Shown here: positions 54,628-63,692 of the stretch, one piece after another
Position numbering within the stretch: position 1 is the first letter of the stretch
How the letters are laid out: each line of letters opens with the position of its first letter
DNA from: Pikeienuella piscinae
GTDB lineage: Bacteria > Pseudomonadota > Alphaproteobacteria > Rhodobacterales > Rhodobacteraceae
NCBI RefSeq assembly: GCF_011044155.1
Contig: NZ_CP049056.1
Coordinates: 1,550,001 to 1,614,000 of the forward strand
Direction of reading: 5' to 3'
DNA length: 64,000 nt
Notes under the pieces: generated by a model
Told to the model about the DNA's origin: nothing
Seen by the model: the letters and a program-made list of their open reading frames with translations, nothing else
Databases searched by the model: none
Position numbers and translations under genes: made by a program

Positions 54628-56793
54628 ATGATGTTCGAATTTCGCCGCATTCTTTCCATCGTGGTCGTCACGGCGCTGGCGCAGCTCGTTTTTGCGGAGG
54701 CCCGCGCGGACGCGACGCGCGGCGCGCCGGTCGCGCTGATCGCCGACGAAATCAGTTATTCCAGCGAAACTGGCGTCGTCACCGCGCGGGGCGACGTGCA
54801 GGTCTTTCGAGACGGACGGACGCTGACCGCTGACGAGATCAGCTACGATTCGAACGCCGATCGGCTCCGCGCCGCCGGCGCCATGGTGCTCAGGACCGAA
54901 TCCGGCGAGACGGTATTCGCCGACGCTGCGGATCTCGACGCCGAATTCCGCAATGGCATCATCGATGGGGCGAAGGCGGTGATCGCCGGCGGCGCGGCGA
55001 AATTCGCTGCGGCGGAAGCTGAACGCGTCGAGGATCGCTACAATGTCCTCACGAAGGCGGTGTTCAGCCCCTGTGAAGTCTGCGCCGCGTCGCCATCCCC
55101 GCTCTGGCGAATCCGGGCGGAACGCATCATCCACGATCAGGAAGAACGGCGGATTCATTACGAGGACGCCTATTTCGACGTTCTCGGCGCGACCGTCGGC
55201 TACCTGCCCTATTTCTCTCATCCGAGCCCGGAGGTGGACCGCGCGACGGGTTTCCTCGCTCCCGATATCAGCAATGACGGCGCCTATGGGTTCGGCGTCA
55301 AGCTCCCCTATTACATCGTTGTCGACGATTATTCGGACGTCACCCTGACGCCCTTCGTCGCCACCAATGACGGCGCGATCCTGGAGACGGAATACCGCCG
55401 CCGTTTCGCGACCGGCTTCATCGACCTCGATCTTAATCTCGGCGTGACCGATTACGACAGCGACGGCAAGGACGCCCGCGCCCGCTTCGGCGGGTTCGGA
55501 ACCGCGCGCTATGGCCTCGGCGACGGCGTTCATACCGGATTTGATCTCGCCTTCGCGACCGACGATCCGTTTCTGAGGCGCTACGAATACACCGATCTCG
55601 ACAGGCTGAACTCCGAGGCGTTCATCCGCGCCTATGACGGCCGGAACCGGGCCGGGCTGAATCTCAGCTACACCCAGAGCCTGCGACGTAACGAGCCGCA
55701 GGATACGCTGCCGGCGCCGGTTCCGGAGTTTTCGCTTCGGCGGGTCATGAACACGCCGTTTGTCGGCGGCGGCGAGCTTGGCTTTTCTCTCGACGGCGGC
55801 GCGCTCTTTCGTGAAGAGGGCCGCGATGCCGGGCGCATCTCCGCCGGCGCCGACTGGTCGCGAAGCGTCATCACCGAGGGCGGGCTGGTGCTTCGCGGAT
55901 TCGCGGACGCGCGCGGCGACGCCTATCAGACAGGGGACGATCCGGCCCTCGACGGCGCCGCCTACCGGTTCCTGCCGCGCGCCGGCGTCGAGGCGCGGAT
56001 GCCGTTCATGCGCTCCGAGGAGACGGGGGCCACCCAGATCCTTGAGCCGATCGTCCAGTTCATCGCAACCCCTGGCGACATCAACCAGGGCGACATCCCG
56101 AACGAGGACAGCGTTGAGGTCGAGTTCGACGAGATGAACCTCTTCGAGACCGACCGTTTCACCGGCTTCGACCGCGTGGAGACCGGCGTGTTCGCCAATA
56201 TCGGCGCCCGCTTCACCCGGATCGACCCGGCGGGCTGGGGCGCCACGGCGGCGGGCGGCGCGGTGATCAGGTTCACCGATCAGGACGAGTTCTCGTCCGC
56301 GGCCGGTCTGACCGGAGCGACTTCGGATTTCGTCGGATCACTTGGCCTGACCTATAGCGATCAGCTTCAGTTCGGCGCCCGCGCTCGTATATCGGACGAG
56401 TTCGAGTTCAACCGCGCGGAAATATACGGCGTGGGGCGCCATGCGCCCGTTTCGCTTTACGGCTCCCTTCTCTACATTGAAGCCGACCCGTCCGCGCTTT
56501 CCTTCGACGAGCGGTCCGAGGCGATGCTGGGCGGCGCGCTCGACCTGAACAGGAACTGGCGTCTCGCCGGCGAAGTCGGGCGCGATCTGGAGAGCGACCG
56601 CTTCAACACCGCCCGGGCCAGCGTCACCTACACCAACGAATGCGCCGCCGTCGAAGTCTACGCCAACCGGAATTTCAACGAGACCGAGGACGTTCCCGAC
56701 AGTCTGACGGTCGGTCTGCGTGTCCGGCTCTTCGGCGCGACCGATGACTACCGGCGCCGCTCGCGGGTTTGCGACTATCGCACGAGCCAGTGA
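54628..56793 (+). CDS. lptD: LPS-assembly outer-membrane protein LptD
   Basis: LptD inserts lipopolysaccharide into the outer leaflet with LptE. The 721-residue product has a signal sequence (about 1–28) and an OstA/LptA-like N-terminal domain (IADEISYSSETGVVTARGDVQV..., about 36–135). The LptD barrel region (about 140–721) includes CEVCAASPSPLWRIRAERI, YLPYFSHPSPEVDRATGFLAPDIS, YNPYY-like beta strands and a C-terminal NECAAVEVYANRNF...VRLFG. The CxxC and late cysteines could form the disulfides seen in LptD. It stands alone, opposite to both neighbouring cell-wall genes. Confidence 0.9.
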   Translation: MMFEFRRILSIVVVTALAQLVFAEARADATRGAPVALIADEISYSSETGVVTARGDVQVFRDGRTLTADEISYDSNADRLRAAGAMVLRTESGETVFADAADLDAEFRNGIIDGAKAVIAGGAAKFAAAEAERVEDRYNVLTKAVFSPCEVCAASPSPLWRIRAERIIHDQEERRIHYEDAYFDVLGATVGYLPYFSHPSPEVDRATGFLAPDISNDGAYGFGVKLPYYIVVDDYSDVTLTPFVATNDGAILETEYRRRFATGFIDLDLNLGVTDYDSDGKDARARFGGFGTARYGLGDGVHTGFDLAFATDDPFLRRYEYTDLDRLNSEAFIRAYDGRNRAGLNLSYTQSLRRNEPQDTLPAPVPEFSLRRVMNTPFVGGGELGFSLDGGALFREEGRDAGRISAGADWSRSVITEGGLVLRGFADARGDAYQTGDDPALDGAAYRFLPRAGVEARMPFMRSEETGATQILEPIVQFIATPGDINQGDIPNEDSVEVEFDEMNLFETDRFTGFDRVETGVFANIGARFTRIDPAGWGATAAGGAVIRFTDQDEFSSAAGLTGATSDFVGSLGLTYSDQLQFGARARISDEFEFNRAEIYGVGRHAPVSLYGSLLYIEADPSALSFDERSEAMLGGALDLNRNWRLAGEVGRDLESDRFNTARASVTYTNECAAVEVYANRNFNETEDVPDSLTVGLRVRLFGATDDYRRRSRVCDYRTSQ

Positions 56794-56824
56794 GCGCGCC
56801 GGGCCGGACCACCACCCTCGCCCG

Positions 56825-58006
56825 TCACTCCGCCGGTTCCGCGGCCGCCCATTCCGCAACAGCGCCGGCGATGGCGGCGACGACGGCGTCCCGGCTGGCG
56901 GGGGAAAGAAGCCGCGCCCGATCCTCCGCATTCGACATGAAGCCGAGTTCGATCAGCGCCGAGGGGATGTCCGGCGACTTGAGAACGCGAAATCCCGCCG
57001 ATTGCAGCGCCCGCCCCTCCAGCACCGGCGTCGCTTTGCGCAGCGCCGCGACGAGCCGCGTCGCGAGATTGCGCGAGCGCTGGTCGGTGCGCCGCCGGGC
57101 GAGATCGATGAGAACCCGCGCGACGTCGCGCTCCGTCGCGTCGAGCGGAACCCCAGCGATGCTTTCGGCGCGATCATGCGCGGCGGCGAGCGCAGCCGCT
57201 TCGCGTCCTGACGCCGACCTGCTCAGCACATAGACGGAGGCGCCGGCCGCATCTCCGCTCGCCAGCGCATCGGCGTGAAGCGAAAGAAAGAGCCCGGCGC
57301 CAGCTTCGCGCGCGAACGCCACGCGTTCGCGCAGGGAGAGGTATTCGTCGCCCCGCCGCGTCAACAGCGCCCGAAACCCCGGCAAAGCGTCGAGCGCGGC
57401 GGCGAGCGCGCGCGCGTAATCGAGCACGAGGTTCTTTTCCTCGACGCCGCGTGAGATGGCGCCGGGATCGAGGCCGCCATGGCCCGGATCGATGACGACG
57501 ATCAGCGCGCCATCTTCCTCCTCCGTCGCCGGCGGGGCCTGCGCGGAAAGCGGCGGCGGCTTCGCTTCGGGCCAGCCGGCGAGCGCCGCAAAGGCTTCGG
57601 CGCCGACCGGCGCGAGGTCGAGAATGAATCTCGCGCCCTTCGTCGCCGCCTCGGTATGAACGCGCGCCACGCGCGCCGGGCGTTTCAGGTCGACGACCAG
57701 CCGCGCGCCGTCCCCGCTCCGTCCGAAACGAAGACCGTCGATCAGATGAAGGGCCCCCGCCGCGCGTTCCGACGCGGCCCATGCGGGAAGCGCGGGAAAG
57801 TCGACGACGACGCGCGGCGGATCGGTCAGAGTGAAAATGCTGTAGGCGGCGCGGTCAGGAAGGCTCAGCGTCAGCCGCTCGCCGCCGCCAGGACCTGGAA
57901 CTCTGCTGAAAAGCGCGGTCTCGCCGGCCGTCGCCCATCCTGCGGCCGCAACGAAAAGCGCGACCAGAATCCGCGCCGCGCCGTTACGCGTGACAGTTCC
58001 CCGCAT
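56825..58006 (-). CDS. N-acetylmuramoyl-L-alanine amidase (AmiC-type)
   Basis: The 393-residue product has a signal or anchor segment, an N-terminal AMIN-like domain (about 35–150) for septal targeting, and a C-terminal amidase_3 domain. The domain includes VVIDPGHGGLDPGA (zinc His), EKNLVLDYARAL, LFLSLHADA (zinc His) and PSALIELGFMSNAED (catalytic Glu). It cleaves peptide stems from MurNAc during division. The ATG at 58006 has AAGGG about nine bases upstream; a TTG at 58036 is possible but less likely. It is convergent with lptD. Confidence 0.95.
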   Translation of the reverse strand: MRGTVTRNGAARILVALFVAAAGWATAGETALFSRVPGPGGGERLTLSLPDRAAYSIFTLTDPPRVVVDFPALPAWAASERAAGALHLIDGLRFGRSGDGARLVVDLKRPARVARVHTEAATKGARFILDLAPVGAEAFAALAGWPEAKPPPLSAQAPPATEEEDGALIVVIDPGHGGLDPGAISRGVEEKNLVLDYARALAAALDALPGFRALLTRRGDEYLSLRERVAFAREAGAGLFLSLHADALASGDAAGASVYVLSRSASGREAAALAAAHDRAESIAGVPLDATERDVARVLIDLARRRTDQRSRNLATRLVAALRKATPVLEGRALQSAGFRVLKSPDIPSALIELGFMSNAEDRARLLSPASRDAVVAAIAGAVAEWAAAEPAE

Positions 58007-58450
58007 TCGCCGAACCCTTGGCCGCCGCCCCGCCAAACCGCCGGGCTTCGGCAGGCTTACACATGACCCCGGCGGGTTGAAAATCCCTTTGGACTTTCGC
58101 GAATGCGACGACTATGGTCGCCCTTGACGGCAGGGCGGTGCGCGAAACGCGGCCCCGCCTCGTCATCACCCCGCTGAATTTCAGCTGGGGGCGACTGCGC
58201 CGGCGCGACCGCAACAAGCGGCGATGCCGAACAGACGCCTCCTCTGGCGCATCCGGCGCCACCCGAAACACCCGCGGCGCCTTTGCCGTGCAATGGTTGA
58301 AAACATGAAGAGACGGACAACCGAGAGGCGTAGGATCGCAAGGCCGGTCACGGCTGCGTCAACGTCTTCGGCTCCGCTATCTCTCTCTCTCACAGGAAAG
58401 ACGGCGCCGCCGGGCGCGCCTGCGCACCGCGCGCCGCCGAAGAAAGCTCA
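58007..58450. other. Long leader/intergenic region upstream of rne
   Basis: No gene is supported in these 444 bases between divergent amidase and rne. A possible promoter for rne has TTGGAC at 58089–58094 and TATGGT at 58113–58118 with an 18-base spacer, giving an untranslated leader over 300 bases. Long rne leaders are the site of autoregulation by RNase E in enteric bacteria; whether that is so here is not shown by the sequence. Confidence 0.35.
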
Positions 58451-61384
58451 ATGGCGAAGAAAATGCTCATCGACGCCACGCACCCGGAAGAAACCCGGGT
58501 CGTGGTCATGGATGGAACCAGGATCGACGAATTCGACTTCGAATCGATCAACAAGCGACAACTTGCTGGCAATATATATCTAGCGAAGGTCACGAGGGTC
58601 GAACCGTCGTTACAGGCCGCCTTCATCGAGTATGGCGGCAATCGGCACGGGTTTCTTGCATTCTCGGAAATTCATCCGGACTATTACCAGATTCCCTTCG
58701 CCGACCGCGAGGCGATCATCGAAGCCGAGGCGGTGGCTAACGCCGCCGATGAGGAGGAGGAGCCGCGAAAAACGCGCTCCCGCCGCGCGCCGCGTTCACG
58801 CTCCCGCCGCCGGAAATCCGGCGACGCGGGCGGGTCCGATACAAATGGCATGGAGACAGCCGACGGCGAAACATCGGCCGAGAACGGTGCGGCTCCAAAA
58901 CCTGCAACAGTCACTCCCACCAACATGGAGATCGCCGACGCGGACCCCGTGAAAGCGGAAGCTCCTTACCCGACAACTGAAGAGGTCGAGACGCCCGAAT
59001 CACCGCCCGCGGAAACGCAGGTCGCCGCGGCCGAAACCGAAACCGCCGGAGACGCGACGACCGAATCGGCCGAAGATTCCGATACCGACGAGCGCGGCGA
59101 CAGCCCAAACTCGATCGCAGAGGATTCCGGCGCTGACGATGGTGAAAGCGTCTCGGAGGCTCCTCGCCACGCTGTCGAACCCAATGATGACGACGACGGC
59201 GACGACGATGACGCGAACCGCGATGCGGCGAAGGACGAGGTCGAATCGGTCGGCGCCGAGAAGGTCGAGGACGAGATCCGTCCGCGCCGCGCGCCGACCC
59301 GACGTTACAAGATCCAAGAAGTCGTGAAGGTCCGGCAGATCATGCTGGTGCAGGTCGTGAAGGAAGAGCGCGGCAACAAGGGCGCCGCGCTGACGACCTA
59401 TCTCAGCCTGGCGGGGCGCTATTGCGTGCTGATGCCGAACACGGCGCGCGGCGGCGGCATTTCGCGCAAGATCACCCAGGCCTCCGACCGCCAGAAGCTG
59501 AAGGAGATCGCGGGCGAGCTGGAAGTGCCGAAGGGCATGGGGCTGATCGTGCGGACCGCCGGCGCGAAGCGGACCAAGACCGAGATAAAGCGCGATTACG
59601 AGTTCCTCCTGCGGCAGTGGGAGCAGATCCGCGACCTCACCCTCGCCTCGATGGCGCCGGCGCTGATCTACGAGGAAGGCAGCCTGATCAAACGCTCGAT
59701 CCGCGATCTTTACGGGCGCGACATCGATTCCATACTCGTCGAGGGCGAAGAAGCCTATCGCGAGGCCAAGGATTACATGAAGATGCTGATGCCAAGCCAC
59801 GCGAAGAACGTGCAGGCGCATCGGGAAGCGACGCCGCTTTTCTCCAAGTACCAGGTCGAGAGCCATCTCTCGGCGATGTTCAATCCGACGGTTCAGCTGA
59901 AATCCGGCGGCTATATCGTCATCGGCGTGACCGAGGCGCTCGTCGCGATTGATGTGAACTCTGGCCGTTCGACCCGCGAACATTCGATTGAAGAGACCGC
60001 GCTCAAGACCAATCTTGAGGCTTCCGACGAAGTCGCGCGCCAGCTCCGGCTCCGCGATCTGGCCGGGCTGATCGTGATCGACTACATCGACATGGACGAG
60101 AACCGGAACAACCGGGCGGTCGAAAAGCGGCTGAAAGAACGACTGAAGAACGACCGCGCCCGCATTCAGGTCGGTCGGATCAGCGCTTTCGGGCTGATGG
60201 AGATGTCGCGTCAGCGGCTCCGCCCCGGCATGATCGAGGCGACGACCGCGCCCTGCGCGCATTGCCACGGCACCGGCATCGTGCGTTCCGCCGACAATGT
60301 CGCGCTGGCGATCCTGCGCGAGGTCGAGGAAGAAGGCGTGCACGCCCGGGTGCGCGAGGTCAAGGTGATCGCGCCCGTCGGCATCGCCAACTTCCTGATG
60401 AACCAGAAACGCAAGCATGTCGCACAGATCGAGGCGCGCTACGGCATCGACCTGCTGATCGAGGCCGATCCGACGATGATCAGCCCGGACTACAAGCTGG
60501 AGAAAGTGAAGGGAGCGCGGCAAGCGCCGCGCCCGGCGGAGTCCCCTCGCACCATCACCGCAGAGACCGCCTATGACGGCGCCCAGGCGGATAGCGAGGC
60601 CGAGGATGATACGCCGGTGAACGACGCCAGCGCGGACTCGCGCGAGAAGCCCGAGCGCAACGAGAACACCGCGCGCTCCGGCGGCGAAGGCGATGGCGAA
60701 GGTAAACGCCGCCGACGTGGAAAGCGCGGCGGGCGCAAGCGGCGGCGGTCGGATGACGAGCAGCAGGGCGAGACCCGCCAGGGCCAGGCCCGCGAGGAAA
60801 GCGCCGCTCTCGGCGAAGTGATCGAGACCAGCGAATCGGGCGCGCCCGAGGACAACCTTGTCGCGACCGCGGACGAAACGGCGCAAAAGCCGAAACGCGC
60901 GCGCCCGGCGTCGCGCCGGAAAGCCGTAGCGGCGGAAACCGCGGGATCCGAAGCGGCGGCCGAGGACTCATCGGAAGCTCCTGCGGAACCCCCTGCGGAA
61001 GCCGCCCCGGACACCCCGGCCGAGGCCCCCGAAACCCCTGCGGTTTCTCCTGCGAAAGCGGCTGAAGAGCGCGGCCCGGAAACGGAAACCGTTGGGGAGG
61101 AAGCGCCGGCGAAACCGAAGCGAAAGCCAAGGGCGCGCAAGCCAAAGGCGGCGCCTGCCGAGGCGGAGGCGAACACCGCCGAGGCGGCCGGCGCTGCGTC
61201 GGTGGCGGATGCGCCGACCCCTCCGCCGGCGGAACCGGTCGTCGCCGCGGAAATCGAGCCTGCGCCTCAGCCGGAGCCTCAACCTCAACCGCGGCCAGCG
61301 CCTGAGCCCGAACCCGAGCCCGAGTTGGCTGTCGCCGAGGCGCCGAAACCCGACAAGCCCCGACGACGCGGCTGGTGGTCATGA
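58451..61384 (+). CDS. rne: Ribonuclease E
   Basis: RNase E starts mRNA decay and processes rRNA. The 977-residue product has an S1 domain split by an acidic, low-complexity insertion of about 185 residues (about 98–284). The catalytic core follows, with metal aspartates in AIDVNSGRST (Asp501) and IDYIDMDENRNNR, and the zinc link CAHCHGTG (Cys602, Cys605). Beyond about 680 is an unstructured, basic then Pro/Glu/Ala-rich tail that would scaffold a degradosome; it ends RRRGWWS. The ribosome site (GAAGAAAG) is modest. Confidence 0.97.
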   Translation: MAKKMLIDATHPEETRVVVMDGTRIDEFDFESINKRQLAGNIYLAKVTRVEPSLQAAFIEYGGNRHGFLAFSEIHPDYYQIPFADREAIIEAEAVANAADEEEEPRKTRSRRAPRSRSRRRKSGDAGGSDTNGMETADGETSAENGAAPKPATVTPTNMEIADADPVKAEAPYPTTEEVETPESPPAETQVAAAETETAGDATTESAEDSDTDERGDSPNSIAEDSGADDGESVSEAPRHAVEPNDDDDGDDDDANRDAAKDEVESVGAEKVEDEIRPRRAPTRRYKIQEVVKVRQIMLVQVVKEERGNKGAALTTYLSLAGRYCVLMPNTARGGGISRKITQASDRQKLKEIAGELEVPKGMGLIVRTAGAKRTKTEIKRDYEFLLRQWEQIRDLTLASMAPALIYEEGSLIKRSIRDLYGRDIDSILVEGEEAYREAKDYMKMLMPSHAKNVQAHREATPLFSKYQVESHLSAMFNPTVQLKSGGYIVIGVTEALVAIDVNSGRSTREHSIEETALKTNLEASDEVARQLRLRDLAGLIVIDYIDMDENRNNRAVEKRLKERLKNDRARIQVGRISAFGLMEMSRQRLRPGMIEATTAPCAHCHGTGIVRSADNVALAILREVEEEGVHARVREVKVIAPVGIANFLMNQKRKHVAQIEARYGIDLLIEADPTMISPDYKLEKVKGARQAPRPAESPRTITAETAYDGAQADSEAEDDTPVNDASADSREKPERNENTARSGGEGDGEGKRRRRGKRGGRKRRRSDDEQQGETRQGQAREESAALGEVIETSESGAPEDNLVATADETAQKPKRARPASRRKAVAAETAGSEAAAEDSSEAPAEPPAEAAPDTPAEAPETPAVSPAKAAEERGPETETVGEEAPAKPKRKPRARKPKAAPAEAEANTAEAAGAASVADAPTPPPAEPVVAAEIEPAPQPEPQPQPRPAPEPEPEPELAVAEAPKPDKPRRRGWWS

Positions 61385-61424
61385 CCACGCTCGCAACGGT
61401 GGGTTCGCTCGCCGCTTGATGATT

Positions 61425-61459
61425 GGGAAAGGGCGCCGCTGATCGCGGCGCCCTTTCCC
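61425..61459. terminator. Strong 15-bp hairpin after rne
   Basis: GGGAAAGGGCGCCGC (61425–61439) is followed by loop TGATC and its exact complement (61445–61459). The perfect 15-base stem sits 41 bases after the rne stop. No T-run follows on the plus strand. It probably ends or stabilises the rne transcript. Confidence 0.65.
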
Positions 61460-61507
61460 GCATTTCACCGCCTTGCGGCCCCGCGCGCCGCGTCCTAAAC
61501 CCGGCGC

Positions 61508-63562
61508 ATGCAGCCTGCCCTCGATCTCCTCAAATCCGTCTTCGGTTTCGACGCCTTCCGCCCCGGCCAGGCGGAAATCATCGAGGCGATCCTGAACGAG
61601 GAGGACGTGCTCGCGATTATGCCGACAGGCGGCGGCAAGTCGCTCTGCTATCAGTTGCCGGCGCTCCGGCGCGAGGGGATGACGCTGGTCGTCTCGCCGC
61701 TCATCGCGCTGATGCGCGACCAGGTGGAGGCGCTCCGCCGACTCGGCGTGGAGGCCGGGGCGTTGACCTCGGCGAACGACCCGGAGGAGACCGAGCGCGT
61801 CTTCGACGCAATCGACCGCGGCGTGCTGAAGCTGCTCTACTTGGCGCCGGAGCGGCTTGGCTCCGCCGCGCCGCTCATCCGGCGCACAGGCGTTTCGCTG
61901 CTGGCGGTCGACGAGGCGCATTGCGTCAGTCAGTGGGGCCATGATTTCCGCCCCGATTATCTGAAGATCGGCGCGCTCCGCGCCGCGCTCGGCGGGCCGC
62001 AGACCGCCGCCTTCACCGCGACCGCGGACGAGGAGACGCGCGCCGAGATCGCAGCGAAACTCTTCGCCGCGCCGCCGCGGGTGTTCCTGCGCGGCTTCGA
62101 TCGGCCGAACATCCACCTCGCCTTCGCGGCAAAGGACGGGCCGCGTCGGCAGCTTCTCGATTTCGTCACCGCGCGAAAGGGCCGATCCGGCATCGTCTAC
62201 GCGTCCTCGCGAAACAAGACCGAAGTGCTGGCCGGGGCGCTGCGCCACGCCGGCCTCCCGGCCCTCCCCTATCACGCGGGGCTGGACCCGGAAACGCGGC
62301 GCGACCATCAGGAACGCTTCCAGCTTGAAGACGGCGTGGTGATGTGCGCGACGATCGCCTTCGGCATGGGTGTCGACAAGCCGGATATTCGCTATGTCGT
62401 CCACGCCGATCTGCCGAAATCCATGGAGAGCTATTATCAGGAGATCGGCCGCGCCGGGCGCGACGGCGCGCCCGCCGAAACGCTGACGCTCTACGGGCTC
62501 GACGACATCCGTCTGCAACGGATGCGGATCGACGAAAGCCCGGCGCCGAATGACAGGAAGCGCGCCGATCACGCGCGGCTGAACGCGCTGCTGGCGCTGG
62601 CCGAAGCGCCGCGCTGCCGCCGCCAGATCCTGCTTGGCTATTTCGGCGAACAGTCCGAACCATGCGGCAATTGCGACCTCTGCGACCGGCCGCCGGCGCT
62701 CTTCGACGGCACCGAGGCGGCGCAGATGGCGCTCTCCGCGATCTACCGCACCGAAGAGCGCTACGGCCAGGATCACATCATCGCCGTCCTGAGGGGCGAG
62801 GCGACGGAGAAGGCGACGCGCGCCGGCCACGACCAGTTGGCGGTATTCGGCAAGGGCGCAGACAAGGCGAAAGGCTGGTGGCGGGGCGTGATGCGGCAGA
62901 TCTACGCGCTCGGCCTCGTCCGGATCGACGCCGAACGCCACGGCGCCTGGCGGTTGACCGACGCGGCGCGCCCGGTTCTGCGCGGCGAGGAGCGGATCGA
63001 GATACGCGAGGACACGCTGCGCGCGAAGGCGAAGCGCGCCGACCGCGCCGTCCCCGCCGCACTGGTCGCCGAAGAGGATGAAGCGCTGTTCAGCCGTCTC
63101 CGCGCGCTTCGCGCCCGCTTGGCGCAGGAGCAGGGCGGGCCGGCCTATATCGTCTTTTCCGACCGTTCGCTGATCGATATGACGGCGCGAAAACCACACG
63201 ATCTCGACCAGTTCGCCGCCTGTCACGGCGTCGGCGCGCAAAAGCTGGCGCGCTACGGCGCGGCGTTTCTCGCCGCGATCAACGAAACTGCGGAGGAACC
63301 CGCGCATCCCGCCCGCCGCCGGGCGGCGACAAACGGCGACGGCGCGCTTTTCGCGGCGCTGGAGGAAGCGCAGATCGCGCTCTCGCGGGGCGTCGAGGGC
63401 CGGGACAAATTCCTCGCCTGCACAAGGCCGACCCTCGCGAAAATCGCCGAGGCGCGGCCACGCAGCCTTGAGGCGCTGGCGCAAATTTCGGGCGTAGGGC
63501 CACAAAAATCCGACCGGTTCGGCGCGGTTTTTCTTTCGATCATCTCAAGCGCGGACGCCTGA
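61508..63562 (+). CDS. recQ: ATP-dependent DNA helicase RecQ
   Basis: RecQ unwinds DNA 3'-5' in recombination and repair. The 684-residue product has FGFDAFRPGQ, Walker A MPTGGGKSLCYQ, the DEAH box VDEAHCVSQWGHDFRPDY, and motif VI YYQEIGRAGRDG. The zinc ligands CRRQILLGYFGE...CGNCDLC and a winged-helix RQC domain follow. An HRDC domain (about 545–596) contains SLIDMTARKPHDLDQFAACHGVG. A further HRDC-like segment (about 615–684) repeats the pattern (ISGVGPQKSDRFG). This makes it about 75 residues longer than E. coli RecQ. Confidence 0.96.
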   Translation: MQPALDLLKSVFGFDAFRPGQAEIIEAILNEEDVLAIMPTGGGKSLCYQLPALRREGMTLVVSPLIALMRDQVEALRRLGVEAGALTSANDPEETERVFDAIDRGVLKLLYLAPERLGSAAPLIRRTGVSLLAVDEAHCVSQWGHDFRPDYLKIGALRAALGGPQTAAFTATADEETRAEIAAKLFAAPPRVFLRGFDRPNIHLAFAAKDGPRRQLLDFVTARKGRSGIVYASSRNKTEVLAGALRHAGLPALPYHAGLDPETRRDHQERFQLEDGVVMCATIAFGMGVDKPDIRYVVHADLPKSMESYYQEIGRAGRDGAPAETLTLYGLDDIRLQRMRIDESPAPNDRKRADHARLNALLALAEAPRCRRQILLGYFGEQSEPCGNCDLCDRPPALFDGTEAAQMALSAIYRTEERYGQDHIIAVLRGEATEKATRAGHDQLAVFGKGADKAKGWWRGVMRQIYALGLVRIDAERHGAWRLTDAARPVLRGEERIEIREDTLRAKAKRADRAVPAALVAEEDEALFSRLRALRARLAQEQGGPAYIVFSDRSLIDMTARKPHDLDQFAACHGVGAQKLARYGAAFLAAINETAEEPAHPARRRAATNGDGALFAALEEAQIALSRGVEGRDKFLACTRPTLAKIAEARPRSLEALAQISGVGPQKSDRFGAVFLSIISSADA

Positions 63563-63692
63563 ATCCCGGCGCGCCTCATCCCGGTTCCAAAACGAGAAAC
63601 CGTCAGCAAGCCGTCACATCTTCCTGTTACGCACACACCCCGAGGACAACAGCCCTGCGCGGAACGCGGGGCGGTGAGCGGGCGGTCTCGAC

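Noticed and set aside
59000-60886. A 628-codon minus-strand frame opposite rne
   Set aside because: The composition is that of an antisense frame; the rne frame holds all catalytic motifs.
61379-63505. A 708-codon minus-strand frame opposite recQ
   Set aside because: It mirrors the RecQ coding frame and shows no domain of its own.
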